A stretch of DNA of 64,000 nucleotides from Rhipidocladum racemiflorum (taxonomy: Eukaryota; Streptophyta; Magnoliopsida; Poales; Poaceae). Each line of letters begins with the position of its first letter. The stretch's first letter is position 1. Below are positions 10,045 to 21,201 of this stretch, piece after piece. The DNA is taken from positions 40,333,749-40,397,748 of the forward strand of contig CM070590.1 in the NCBI GenBank assembly GCA_036346355.1, in the 5' to 3' direction. A program made the position numbers and the translations under genes. The notes beneath the pieces were generated by a model that had not been told where the DNA came from, did no database searches, and worked only from the letters and a program-made list of their open reading frames with translations.

Positions 10045-11060
10045 CGCTTAATGCTCGTGGGCCAGCTCAGGAGGAGCTTCCAGCTGCACGGTCGGGGGCG
10101 GGGGTGCCCGCCGCAAATGAAGATTTAGTTCAGGCTCTGCAGAGGGAGATTCAGGAGCTGCGCCAGGCAGCCAAGGGGCAGCCCCTCGCTGTTGTGCCTC
10201 CCCTGCGGTGGCCCCTGTTGTTGCCCCGCTGCACCGGAGCCGAGGATGAGTCTCGGGAGTGGATGTCCCTCCGTCTTGACACTTTCGACGAGCAGCACGC
10301 CGATCGATCCGCAGATTGGCTGCGGTACATGGAGAGGCGCTTTGAGGTCCTAGATTTGACCTCGGTTCAGAGGACTCGCTTTGTGGCTTTTCACCTGAAG
10401 GGCCAAGCCGATATCTGGTGGGAGGGGTTCTGGCCGCTAGAGCCCCGATCTGGGTCCAAAGGACACAGGAGGACTTTGTGGCTCGCTTAGAGCCAAGTTC
10501 CATCAGAGTCTTTCCTTGAGAGGATGGAGCTTACTCGACCACTCTTTCCCAGGAAAGAGGTCGGTGGCAGTATGAGAAGGAGTTCAACAGCGTGGTGCGC
10601 CCGTCTGCCATTTGTGGCAAACACGATCGGGAGAAAGCTAGGAGGTTCCGTAGGGGCCTCAACCAGGAGTTCAGAGTTGTCATGGGGCGACTGTCCTCGT
10701 GACTTCGCTCGTGGTGGAGCAAGCGAAGGGCATGGAGCTCGAGTTGGAGCTCTCCGGGACAAGCAGAACCCGGAGGTTCAGGGTTCCTGCGGCCCAGCGG
10801 GGCCGAAGAGGACCTTTGGTGGAGGAGGTGGGTCCTCTCGACCCACCTTCAAGAAGTTCAAGGGAGGACAGGCTCCTCCTCGGGGCTAAGATGGGGCCGC
10901 CTGATCGTCTTTTCGCGAGCGACTGTTCGTCTGTGCCGGGCAGGGCATGAAGTGCTTCAAGTGCGGTGGCGAGCACCGTGCTTTAGAGTGTGGTTGGACC
11001 GGAGTTGCAACCAGCGTGGCAAGCCCGGCCATATGGGGCGAATCTGCCGGATGAACCCGG
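10045..11060 (+). pseudogene. gag of element A, 5'-truncated and frameshifted
   Basis: The best frame (10104-10490) matches the capsid region of element E gag (SREWMSLRLDTF, DWLRYMERRFEVL, LKGQADIWWEG). A frameshift near 10440-10480 and others follow, then EKARRFRRGLNQEFRVVMG. Two zinc-knuckle regions appear around 10945-11050. The first reads CFKCGGEHRALEC. The second, CNQRGKPGHMGRIC, has lost one metal-binding cysteine to arginine. The RG-rich N-terminus, leader and primer site are missing. Gag would form the particle of the retroelement; this copy cannot. Confidence 0.8.
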
Positions 11061-11329
11061 TAGCATCATCAAGTGGGAGACGGTGCCTTCTCCTCCCACT
11101 CCGGCGGCGTCTTCAGAGGATCGGTGCACATGATGGCTGCCCTGTTTCTCAGCCACCCTTTGCGTGGGCGCCACCCGGCGCATCGGGTGCCCACAGCCGT
11201 CTGCTTCCTCCTCGCTTGCCTCCTCCGCCCCAGCCTTGTTGGGGCATCACCGAGTCGTGGCTCCTTCGTCCCGGCGCCACCAGAGTGTACGCTTTGCCGA
11301 CCGCCGAGTCACCGGGCATCCAGAGGTGG

Positions 11330-11710
11330 TTTCTGTACTCTGCTCATGGATTCCGTTGATGCCTTTGTTCTATTTGATTCGGAGCATCCTACTCTTTTGT
11401 ATCGTCGGAGTTTGCTAGTAGAGCTAAGTTGGGAGTTCAAATGGATTTCTCGAGTCCGTGTTAGTCGATTCTCCTGGGGGTTGATTGCTAGTTCTTTGGT
11501 TTGCCCTGGTTGCACCATTGCCATTGATGATGAGGTTTTCTTTGCCAATCTCATGGTGATCCAGCTTGGCTCCTTTTGATGTCATTTTGGGCATGGACTG
11601 GCTGCATCGATGCCGTGCTAAGATCTGTTGTTTCGGAAGACAGCTTGCCTTGCAGGCCCGTCCGGGAAGAGTTGACCTTTCAGGTGGTATACCCTCGATT
11701 CCGTCTTTGC
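11330..11710 (+). pseudogene. Aspartic protease region of element A, broken
   Basis: The sequence aligns with the E protease (43950-44350). The active-site region VDAFVLFDS is present near 11345-11385, but a one-base change shifts the frame right after it, so the DSGAS motif reads DSEHP. The later part (IASSLVC, AIDDEVFFANLMV) is in another frame. Confidence 0.7.
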
Positions 11711-11711
11711 T

Positions 11712-12690
11712 TTGACTAGTTTGTTTTCTCGGTCGTTGTTTGAGGCTGTTGGGTTTCCTCATGACTTTGTCTCGAGAAGCCATCTTCCTCGATTCCCATT
11801 GAGGAGATTTCTCAGAGTGAAGGAGTTCGTTGATGTGTTCCCTGACGAGTTGCCTGGTCTACCTCCTGTGAGGAATGTGGAGTTTCGTATTGACCTTGTT
11901 CCTGGCACTCGACCTATTTCTATCTCTCCATACCGCTTGGCTCGTCCTTTTCAAGACGAGTTGAAGAAGCAGTTGGAGAATCTGTTGGCCAAGGGCTTCA
12001 TTCGGCGTAGCGTATCGCCATGGGGAGCACCCGTCCTCTTCGTCTCGAAGAAGGATGGGAGTTGGCGTATGTGCATTGATTATCGTGCTCTTAATCAAAT
12101 AACAGTCAAAAACAAGTATCCTTTGCCTCGCATCGAGGATCTGTTTGACCAACTAAAGGGAGCAAAGGTGTTCTCCAAGATTGATCTTCAGTCGGGGTAC
12201 AATCAGATCCGTGTGAGGGAGCAGGACATTGAGAAGACTGCTTTCTCCACTAGGTATGGGCATTATGAATTTAAAGTTATGTCTTTTGGACTAACTAATG
12301 CCCCTGCTGTCTTTATGGAGGCGATGAACAGTATGCTACACAAGTACCTTGATGAGTTTGTAGTAGTGTTCATCGATGACATTCTGATTTACTCTAAATC
12401 AGAAGAGGAGCATGAGCGGCACTTGAGGCTTGTCGAGTACCTTGAGGAGAATCAGTTCTTTGCTAAGCTGAAAAAGTGCGAGTTCGGATTTCGTAAGTGG
12501 GTTTTCTTGGCCACATCATCAATCCAGAGGGCATATCTGTAGATCCGAGCAAAGTCTCAGCAGTTTTGGATTGGAAGAGGCCTTCCAATGTCAAAGAGGT
12601 GCGTAGTTTCCTTGGGTTGGCTGGCTACTATCGGCGTTTTGTGCAGGATTTCTCTATCATTGCCAAGCCACTTTCACGGTGACTCACAAA
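11712..12690 (+). pseudogene. Reverse transcriptase of element A
   Basis: An open frame of 276 codons (11712-12542) covers most of a Ty3/gypsy reverse transcriptase. Landmarks are FPDELPGLPP, SVSPWGAPVLFVSKKDGSWR, YPLPRIEDLFDQL, FSKIDLQSGYNQ, FGLTNAPAVFMEAMN and the catalytic FIDDILIYS near 12370. A frameshift near 12495 moves the thumb region (GFLGHI, SFLGLAGYYRRF) into a second frame (12497-12682). The catalytic core is preserved but could not be made as one protein. Confidence 0.9.
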
Positions 12691-13180
12691 GGGATGAAGT
12701 TCCAAAGGATGGGCAGAGTGTGAGCACAGCTTTTCTGCACTTTGAAGGAGAAGTTAGTGATCGCCTCGTTTCTTACCCTTCCCGAGCCGGGGAAGCGCTT
12801 CACTGCTTATTCCGATGCTTCTGGTTGGGACTTGGTTGTGTGCTCATGCAAGACGGCAAGGTGATTGCTTATGCTTCGAGGCGGCTGAAAAAGCATGAGC
12901 GTAACTATCCCACCCATGATCTTGAGCTAGCCGCCGTGGTGTTTGCATTGAAGATATGGAGGCATTACCTGTACGGCGAGTCTTGTGATATTTTCACTGA
13001 TCACAAGAGCCTCAAGTACATCTTTACTCAGAAAGATTTGAACTTGAGGCAGAGGAGGTGGCTAGAGTTGATAAAGGATTATGACCTCACTATCCAGTAT
13101 CATCCGGGGAAGGCAAATGTGGTGGCCGATGCTCTTAGTCGCAAGACAATGCCCCCTGTTGTTGATTGTCTTGTTGCTGA
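12690..13180 (+). pseudogene. RNase H of element A
   Basis: Within the frame 12588-13292 the RNase H landmarks GLGCVLMQDGKVIAYASR, YPTHDLELAAVVFALKIWRH, IFTDHKSLKYIFTQ and HPGKANVVADALSR are intact. The start (normally a DAS motif) is in another frame because of indels at about 12690-12800. It would degrade RNA in the RNA-DNA hybrid during reverse transcription. Confidence 0.85.
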
Positions 13181-13239
13181 TTTTGAGCGTTTGGGAGTCT
13201 CCTATTGCTTTGCGGGGACCGTGCAGGCTGAAACTCAAA

Positions 13240-14430
13240 TGATTCTTGAGTCAGCGATTCCTGAGCTGCAGCGAGAGGCACAAAGAAGATGATTGTTTGC
13301 TCCAGCAAGTGAGGAAACGCCTTGAGGAAGGCAAGTCTGGAGACTTTACTATTGATGATGCGGGAGCTTTGAGGTTTCAGGGCCGTCTGTGTGTACCCCA
13401 GAAATCTCAAGTGAAAGAAGACATCCTGAAAGAAGCTCATCGCACTCGCATACGGTCCATCCTGGGGAGACCAAGATGTACAGGGACTTGAAGAAGAATT
13501 TCTGGTGGAAAAGGATGAGAGTGGATATTGCCAAGTATGTGGCGTCTTGTGGGATTTGCCAGAAGATCAAAGCTGAGCATAAGCGTCCTGTTGGCTTGTT
13601 GAAGCCTTTGGAGATTCCTGTGTGGCCATGGGATGACATCTCCATGGATTTTGTGGTTGGCTTACCTCGTACTCCACGAGGGAAGGATGCTGTTTGGGTT
13701 GTGGTGGACCGTCTCAGCAAGTCTGCGCATTTCATTCCCATTCGCACGACTAATTCAGCGAGCGAGTTGGCTCCCATCTATGTGCGGGAGATTGTGAGAT
13801 TGCATGGTGTACCCAAGACCATTATCTCTGATCGGGATGCGAAGTTCGTCTCCAAGTTCTGGGAGTTTGCAGAGTGATTTGGGTGCAGCGGCTTCGCCTT
13901 AGTACCGCTTTTCACCCTCAGACAGATGGGCGTCTGAGCGTACCATCCAAACTTTGGAGGACATGCTCAGGGCCTGTGTGATGGCTTGGAAGGGTAGCTG
14001 GAAGACCATTTGCCCCTTGCAGAGTTTGCTTACAATAACAGCTATCATTCCAAAGATCCTGGTCTGCTTCCTTATGAGGTGTCAGTATGGCGGAAGTGCA
14101 GATCGCCACTTTGTTGGGATGCTTGTGGCGAGAGAGCTATTCTTGGACCGGATTGGGTGCAGCAGATCGTTGATCGTGGTGTCGGAGGTTCGGCGAGAAC
14201 CTTATCGCAGCACTGAAGCGCATGCAAAAGCTATGCTGATGTGAGGCGGCGAGACTTGGAGTTTGAGGTGGGTGATAGCGTACTCTTGCGAGTATCTCCC
14301 ACCAAGGGTGTGGTGCATTTTGGCACGAAAGGAAAGCTCAGTCCAAGGTATGTTGGGCCTTTTCCTATCCTCGCCCGAGTTGGCAGGTTGGCCTATCGCC
14401 TAGAGCTACCGGAATCCATGCAAGGTGTGC
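13240..14430 (+). pseudogene. Integrase of element A, frameshifted
   Basis: The HHCC zinc region and the first part of the core lie in 13389-13877 (CGICQKIKAEHKRP, DDISMDFVVGLPR, IISDRDAKFVSKFW). The rest of the core (RTIQTLEDMLR region) is spread over other frames between 13880 and 14240 because of several indels. The frame recovers at 14241 (VGDSVLLRVSP, a GPF motif near 14360). Confidence 0.85.
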
Positions 14431-14696
14431 ATAATGTGTTCCATGTCTCGATGTTGAGGAAATACTTGCATGATCCGGAGATGGTGGTTCCGTTGGAACC
14501 ATTAGTGCTTCAGCAGGACCTCACCTTCGAGTCCCGTCCTGTGGAAATTCTGGGGACTTCAGAGCGAGTGATGAAGAACAGGACGCTTAAGTTTGTCAAG
14601 GTCCTGTGGTCACATCAGACCGAGAGAGAAGCGACTTGGGAGCTGGAATCTCGCATGCGCGAGAAGTATCCCGAACTTTTCACCTCAGGTGTGTGA
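14430..14696 (+). pseudogene. Chromodomain at the C-terminus of element A pol
   Basis: The end of the frame 14241-14696 (HNVFHVSMLRKYL, then VKVLWSHQTEREATWELE) is the chromodomain typical of Tekay/Del-like chromoviruses. This domain is thought to steer integration to marked chromatin. It is intact here and ends at a TGA about 85 bases before the polypurine tract. Confidence 0.85.
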
Positions 14697-14770
14697 TGTG
14701 AAAACCTAGCTGTCTTTGGTTTTGCTGGGTTTCGTGTTGGTGCGTTTAGATTCGAGGTCGAATCCTGTTG

Positions 14771-14783
14771 AAGGGGGGAAGAA
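14771..14783 (+). other. Polypurine tract of element A
   Basis: AAGGGGGGAAGAA lies directly before the LTR start TGTGACACC at 14784. This position and composition are those of the plus-strand primer. Confidence 0.85.
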
Positions 14784-16976
14784 TGTGACACCTCGGAGTG
14801 TCGTATCCTTAATTATTGAACATGATAAGGTTAAATACAGTATGAGATGTGGAAATAAGGTTAAAACCATAAGAATTGGAGGTTAATAGCTTTTTCGGGC
14901 CGTTTTCGGGCCGTTTTCGGGGTTTTGGGCCTTCCCGGGGGAGTTTTGGGCCTTGGTGGGCTTTGGAGGGATTGAGAGGGACTCTTATTGGACAAGGGCA
15001 GGTTGTGGGGGCTGTTAAAAGGGGCTCCCCCTGCCCCCCCTTGCGCCCCCACCTCAGCCCCTTGCGCCCCCTCCACCTCTCCTCCCTCTTCCCCCCCTAA
15101 GCCCTAGCTGCCACCCCCTCCCCAAACCGTGCGCCCCCCACCACTTCCTCCACCTCCACACCACCTCCCCTCCACCCCTTGCTGCCGTAGGGTGGCCTCC
15201 CCACCCCTGCACCTCGTGGAGTCATGGAGCGAGGAGCGAGGAGCGAGGAACGTGGAGCGAGGAGCGATTCGCGAGGGGATTCCTTGGAGATTTGTTCGTC
15301 GGCCAAAGGTATGATCTTGGGGATCCTTGGGGATGATCTAGGTTCTGTTGTTAGGGTGTTTATCAAGTTTTTAGATCAATTGGAGGCGCTGGATTGAAGT
15401 AATTTGGGTTAGATCTAAACTTGTCCACGTTTCTATTTTCGGGCAGATTGAGCAGTCGAACTAGGGTTCGAGTTTCCGTCGATTTAGAATTCGAATCTGA
15501 CCGTACGGACTTCTAGGAAGTTGTAGATAATTTAATTATCTTTCGGTGGACGTAAAGCACGTTAATTTCCGATCAGCCGTTTGAAAGTTATGGCTGTTTT
15601 ACCGAGCGCCTAAAAATCTGTGACGTAATTGGAACAGATCTCGGTAATCTGTAGATTAAACAACTTTAGATGCCGAATCAGACTTTCCTTATACCTAGAG
15701 AAAGTTGGGAAATTTCCTAGGCTACGCGAGGGTATACTCGTTTAATTCATTCGGAGTCCCAGAACTCAAGTTATGCCTTTTGCAATGCTGCTGTCCCGCC
15801 GGGACAGAACCTCTGTTTTAGGTTTTGCGAGTAGTTGGCAATGTCGGGTTAGATGGGGGTTTGTGTACTGTTTTGAGGTTATGATTGTGAGTGTGTGATG
15901 CCTATGTGCAGGTGGTGTGACCCCGGGAGAGCCCTCTTCTTCCCGCCAATCTGTTGCACGTGGTTGAGGCAAGTGTGTTGTGATGGATAGCGAGTTGTAG
16001 GTTGCATGTTGAGATTAGATGGATTTGTTTACATGATATATGTCCACTTGCCATGTGTTAATGAATGATATGATATGATGAGCATGTTTAACATATTATG
16101 ATGCCGTGTGTTAATATGTGAATTAAATATGATAATTGGCATGGTTGCATGCATGTCATGAGATAGGGCGAGGGCGGTGAGAAAGTCTTAACTAGTCCGG
16201 CAAGGTCGGTGAAAGTTATGACTAATCCGAACGCCATTGAGTAAGTCCTATGTCGTGATTCCATCCACGTGGTGTTTGGAAGCGAGTAGGCACCCTCCAT
16301 CTTCGGGATGGAAGGGAGGAAAGGGTGCACACCGACGGGTGTGTACTTCCCATACCGGTATGAGGTTCCAGAGGGTCAGAAGCATTGCATTACTTCGCAT
16401 ACAAATTGATGATGATATTGATAAGTAATCATGAATGAGATGATATACATGATGGAAGATGTTATTGCCATGTTGTTATGCTTGTTGTCCATTGCAGTAT
16501 GCTTGCTGAGTTTTCGAACTCACCCTTGTGTTTTCTTGTTGTTTTAGGTACCATGAGAACGGCATGGGGGAAAGGGGATTAGTCACACGCTCACACGTTG
16601 CTTCACCTTAATGTTTCCCCAAGTCAATTCATTTAGTTTGATAATAAATTGCGTGTGATGGTCTTTAAAATTAAGTCTTAGCTTGGTTAATGAGAGTTCT
16701 ATTGTTTGTTTGACACTTGGAACCTTAAGAGCTTAATGTTAGTCTCTTATTGTCGTTAAGACTTTATTTATTGCTGTTTTAGATGTTTCTCTTATTGCCA
16801 TATAATGCTATATTGTTGCTGTTCCTTAAATTCATGATAAAACAAAGGAGGTGCTGCCGAAATCTCGGTTTTTAGCCTATGCACCTTTGCTGGAATTTTA
16901 TGTTAAATGTGGTATTTAGTTGTTGTTTAGCTTGTGTTTGGTAGCATTCGGGCATATTAAATGCCGGGGTGTTACA
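14784..16976 (+). mobile_element. LTR A2 (3' LTR of element A)
   Basis: It begins TGTGACACCTCGG and ends GCCGGGGTGTTACA (2193 bp), with the same internal layout as A1 and the palindrome module at about 16175-16361. It is followed by ATGAG and the 3' part of LTR B, the expected right flank if A was inserted into LTR B. Confidence 0.9.
16175..16361 (+). promoter_or_regulatory. LTR palindrome module, copy in A2
   Basis: Same order as in A1: two GGTGAGAAAGT direct repeats (the second shortened), CCACGTGG, CCATC/GATGG arms, the 9-base-arm hairpin and ATACCGGTAT at 16352-16361. Confidence 0.6.
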
Positions 16977-17702
16977 ATGAGAGGGTGCACACCGATGGGT
17001 GTGCACTCGGCAATACCGGTATGTGCTAAGAAAGGTGCATTTATGAGCATGCATGTTGCATTTCATCACTAATGATAATTATTGTGCTAATTGGAAATAT
17101 GTGGATTCGGGATTGAGTCATGGACTCCTCCCAAGAGGCTCCAAGAGGTATGTGGGTGAAATAAGCAATGAGGTAAAGGAGGTAAATGGTATTGATATAA
17201 TTGTTTTATGTACTTGATGATTTGTATAAGAATTATGATTTTTTTTGTTGACTTAAGTGTGTGAATTGGTTATGAAATTATTATTTCATACACTTTGCTG
17301 AGTCTTGGACTCATGTTGGTTTTCTTTAATGTTTTAGGTACTCTGAGGATGTCTTGCAGGGATGGGCCTTAGCTTCACCTTCACTCACTATCATGCCATG
17401 TTCAATTAATTGTTTGGAAGAGAGTTACTCATTGTTATTAAGCATTGGTCCTATTGTGTAAAAGTGTTTTGGTATTTTTGATTATTTGAGATCTTCGTTA
17501 TGTTAAGATTACTAACTGCTAGAATTATCTTCTAAGTTGTTTTGTTTTGATTCCTAGATGTTTATATTTGTGAATGTTATAATTGTTATCTTTTTGCCTA
17601 CTGAGTGGATGCCCATTTAGCACGGGAGATCTTGCCAATTTTTTTAGAAATTAGGATAGGTTTTGGTGACACTTAGGGCACGTGTGGTGCCAGGGTGTTA
17701 CA
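16977..17702 (+). mobile_element. LTR B, 3' portion (second copy)
   Basis: Nearly identical to 9308-10033; by eye only a handful of differences. It includes the hairpin (16985-16993 and 16998-17006) and ATACCGGTAT (17013-17022), and ends CAGGGTGTTACA. Here it is followed by C-type LTR sequence (CTAGGGTGTTTTGATGC), the apparent original target of LTR B. Confidence 0.8.
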
Positions 17703-18817
17703 CTAGGGTGTTTTGATGCTTTTAGATCAAGAGGTGGTACTGTGATTGGGTAGATTGGATGAAAACTAGAGATTTCATAGTTCTCTGTTTCGGGCAGATT
17801 GGGCACACGACCTAGGGTTTGAGTTTTCGCAGTTTTAGATTCTGAATTTGGTCGACCACCTGTTGAGAAAGTTGTAGATAACTTCAATAACATTAATTAG
17901 ACACCAAGAATGTCCAATTACGCCCAGCCATTTGAAAGTTATGATCATTTTACCGAACATGTTCAAATATATGAAGTAATTGGGACAGAACGTAATGTTT
18001 TGTAGATTAGAAAATTTTAGAGGCCGAATCAGCTTTTCCCAATACCTAGAGAAAGCTAGGAAATTTCCTAAGATTCGTGATGATGTACTCGTTTACTTAA
18101 TTTGGAGAACTAGAACTCAAGTTATGCTAGTTGGAAGCCTACTGTCCCGGTGGATAGATTCTCTGTTTTTCGGCATTGGGAGTAGTTCGCGAAGTCGGGG
18201 TAGATGAGCGATGGTGTACTATTTTGTGGACACGTTTTGAGTGTGTGGTATCTATGTGCAGGTGGTGTGACCCCGGGAGTGCCCTCTTCCTCTCGCCAAT
18301 CCGTCGCCCGCGGTTAAGGCAAGTGTATTGGAATGGGTAGTGTGTTGTATGTTGCTTGTCTTGATTAGATGCAAATTGTTTTCATGATATGCTATCTTTC
18401 CATGATTAGTGTTTGCCCATGATATGGTGAAAATGGTATGTTATGATGCTATGCAATGATTAATTGTTTATGTTTATGGCATATGTTGCATACGTGGCAT
18501 GAAAACTGGCCCGATCGGTGAGAACGTCATAACTAGTCCGGTAAGGTCGGTGAGAAAGTTATGACTAATCCGGTGAGCCATTTAGTAAGACCTACCTCGT
18601 GATTCCATCCACGTGGTGAGTCTAAGCGAGGATTAGGCACCCTCCATCTACGGGATGGATGGGGAAAGAGGGTGCACACCGACGGGTGTGCACTCGTCAA
18701 TACCGGTATGTGCTTCGAGGAGACATGTGCATTGCATTGCATTGCATACATGATGTTTACAATTAAATGTGTACAATGAGATTGAGACATGGTTATGATG
18801 TCGTATATGAAACATGG
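17703..18817 (+). mobile_element. 5' LTR of element E, both ends lost
   Basis: It matches the inner part of the 3' LTR of E from about 49425 onward (TTTTGATGCTTTTAGATCAA through the palindrome module at 18514-18709). It breaks off at GAAACATGG (18809-18817), where the sequence jumps into the element's leader. The LTR start, LTR end and primer site are missing. Confidence 0.8.
18514..18709 (+). promoter_or_regulatory. LTR palindrome module, copy in E 5' LTR
   Basis: Direct repeats, then CCACGTGG (18609-18616), CCATC/GATGG arms, a perfect 9-base-arm hairpin (18672-18680 and 18685-18693, loop GACG) and ATACCGGTAT (18700-18709). Confidence 0.6.
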
Positions 18818-19059
18818 TTTAGGTTATACTTAAAATTTTGCCATAGGATAGCAACATTAAAACTTGCATAATTGGAATGATTAATTTTAAAATTTGACAC
18901 ACTTGGTTGCACAATAGGATGGGGATTTGGTTCATCATTGCATCGCGTTTAATTATTTGATGGAGACTATGTATCTGATGATGTTTGATCTTTGCTTTTG
19001 TTTACATTGATGATGTGCTTATGATTATGTGATTGTATGGTTGTCTGACTATAGCAGCC
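18818..19059 (+). other. Untranslated leader of element E, 5'-truncated
   Basis: The segment from TTTAGGTTATACTTAAAATT to about 18930 matches the leader of non-coding element H (63530-63640) and, in reverse, those of F and G. After that it differs from them and leads to the gag ATG at 19060. The first approximately 90 bases after the primer site were lost in the deletion that removed the LTR end. Confidence 0.7.
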
Positions 19060-19856
19060 ATGCCGAGGGGTAGAGGTCGTGGTCGCCGTGGCCATGGAGG
19101 CCAGGGGCGAGGTTCTCAGGGAGTTGTTGAGTATGTAGCTGAGGGGAGCTCTTCGCTCAATGCTCATGAGCTAGCGTAGGGGGAGATCTCAGCAGCACAA
19201 TCGGGGGCTGAGGTACCCGCCGCCACTGCGGACTTGGTTCAGGCTCTGCAGAGGGAGGTTCAGGAGCTGCACCAACAGTTGCTGGCAGCCCTTGCTATTG
19301 TGCCTCCCCCTGCAGCGGCCCCAGTTGTTGCCCCCGCTGTGCTGGAGCCGAGGATGAGTCTCCGAGAGTGGATGTCCCTCCGTCTGGACACTTTTGATGG
19401 AGCGGGCACGCCGGTCCTATCCGCAGATTGGTTGCGGTACATGGAGTGGCAGTTTGAGGTTCTGGAGTTGACCTTGGTCCAGAGAGCTCGCTTTGTGGCC
19501 TTTCAGCTGAAGGGCCAAGCGGACATCTGGTGGGAGGGGGTTATTGCTGCTAGAGCCCCCGCTCTTGGACCGGTCACCTGGGAGGACTTTGTGGCTCGCT
19601 TCCGAGCCAAGTTCTACCCAGAGTCTTTCCTTGAGAGGATGGAGCATACTCTGATGACTCTTTCCCAGGGAAACAAGTCGGTGGCAGAGTATGAGGTAGA
19701 GTTCAATAATGTGGTGTGCTTCGTGCTGGCTGTGGTAGCCGATGACAGGGAGAAGGCGAGGAGGTTCCGTAGGGGCCTCAACCAGGAGTTCAGAGTTGTC
19801 ATGGGGGTGACTATCGCTCGTGACTTCTGCTCCGTGGTGGAGCAGGCGAAGGGCAT
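19060..19856 (+). pseudogene. gag of element E, part 1 (interrupted at 19856)
   Basis: ATG 19060 opens an RG-rich start (MPRGRGRGRRGHGGQGRG). The frame has one stop, TAG at 19177-19179 (codon 40), probably a C-to-T change of CAG. Otherwise it stays open to 19856, through a glutamine-rich region and the capsid landmarks REWMSLRLDTFDGAG, DWLRYMEWQFEVLEL, GQADIWWEG, YPESFLERMEHTLMTL and EKARRFRRGLNQEFRVVMG. It ends in GGCAT, where solo LTR D1 is inserted; gag resumes at 43408. Homologue of the gag of element A and better preserved. Not functional because of the stop and the 23.5-kb interruption. Confidence 0.85.
19852..19856 (+). repeat. Target-site duplication GGCAT (left)
   Basis: GGCAT directly precedes the LTR D1 start. 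The same five bases follow its end at 43408-43412 and gag continues across them. Confidence 0.85.
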
Positions 19857-20276
19857 TGTAACACCCCAATTTTTGCTTTTCAAGAATTTAAATAAGATTT
19901 GGCACTTTGGTGAATTTTTGGAATTTTCTGGAATTTATTGGATTTATTTGGAATTAATTTGAATTTATTCCCTTTTGAAATAATTAAAGAATTTAATTTT
20001 GCAAATAAAATTTTGTTGGAAATATTTTATTTGAGTCCAAAATGTTCCAAAATATTTTCTAGAATTTTTCTGGAATTTTTCTAAGTGTTTTGCTATTTTT
20101 AATGAATTAAATAAATTTCTGGGAATTAATTGGATTATTTAATCGCTGGAAAAACCTAACCGGTTTCATCGTTTCATCCGATCGACCCGAGTCCGAAGTC
20201 AGACTTCGTGTCCGACCCGACCGATCGCGCCAAATTGCTCCGGTCGAACCAAGTCGCCAAGCCCTAACGCGCGTGA

Positions 20277-21137
20277 CCGTTGGATCGAGATCCAACGGCC
20301 ACGTCGCCCGAACCCGAGCCCGACCGAGCCAGCCAGATCGCCCGAGCCAGACTCGAGCCCAAACCCCCGTACCGTTGGATCTTGATCCAACGGCTCACGT
20401 TGAGCCACGTCACCCAATCCGAATCCATTTCGGATTCCGCTGCCGCAGCCGTGTGGGCCTCGGTTTCCGCGAGTTTCACGGACGTTGAGGGGCCTATTTA
20501 ATGCGCCGCCGCCGCCATCGTGTTCTCTGTTTCCTTGCGCACCCATAGCCCTAGACAACGTTGCCTGAGCCATCGCCGTTTGGCCGCGCGAGCTCGCCGT
20601 AGTTGGTCTAGCGCCCCGCTGCGGTTATTCGCCGTTTCCGCAGCCGTCCGCCGTCCTCTACCGCCGTTGAGCTCAGATCCGGAACCGCAAGGAAAAGCCA
20701 CGCCGGGGGGGACCTTTCACTTCGCCGGAATCGCGCCCAAGCGCCGTTGCCGTGGTCGCCGTCCTCGTCTCCGGTGAGCCAGCTCCGCCGCGCGCCATCG
20801 CCGTCGTTCGAGCTCCACCAACCGTCCGATCAAGATCCAAGGGCCCAGATTCGTCCACGTCACCCCGGTGAGATCCCACGTGTTACTTTTTAGATCTATT
20901 TCCAACCGTTGGATCTAGATCCAACGGTTTAGATTGTGCCACGTAGCCGTAACTGCACCGTGCTTGGTTAGATGTCAACCGTTATATCTAGATCGAACGG
21001 CTAGGGTTAGCCACGTTGTAAACTCTAGATTCGATCTTGACCATCCGATCAAGATCGAACGGTCTAGATCAGCCGAGTAGTTTCCTATTGCATTAAGCTA
21101 GATCCGATCTGGGCCGTTGATTTTCAAATCAACGGCC
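20277..21137 (+). repeat. Cluster of 22-26-bp palindromes in LTR D1
   Basis: Arms CCGTTGGATC and GATCCAACGG recur at 20277-20298 and 20372-20393, and as a perfect 26-bp palindrome at 20904-20929. Weaker versions lie at about 20822-20842, 20977-21000 and 21039-21064. A related palindrome with arms GGCCGTTGAT and ATCAACGGCC is at 21112-21137. Similar palindromes occur in the D2 LTRs at 24224-24249, 24819-24839, 24916-24941, 40899-40920 and 41519-41544. Confidence 0.8.
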
Positions 21138-21201
21138 GAGATCATGCCACGTGCTCAAAACTTGGACCGCCGCGGTCAACCCAGTCAGCCGCGGTCGCCG
21201 C

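Noticed and set aside
20199..20905. Several frames of 60-124 codons on both strands
   Set aside because: GC-rich part of a D-type LTR with palindromes; similar frames in the D2 LTRs do not align as proteins.
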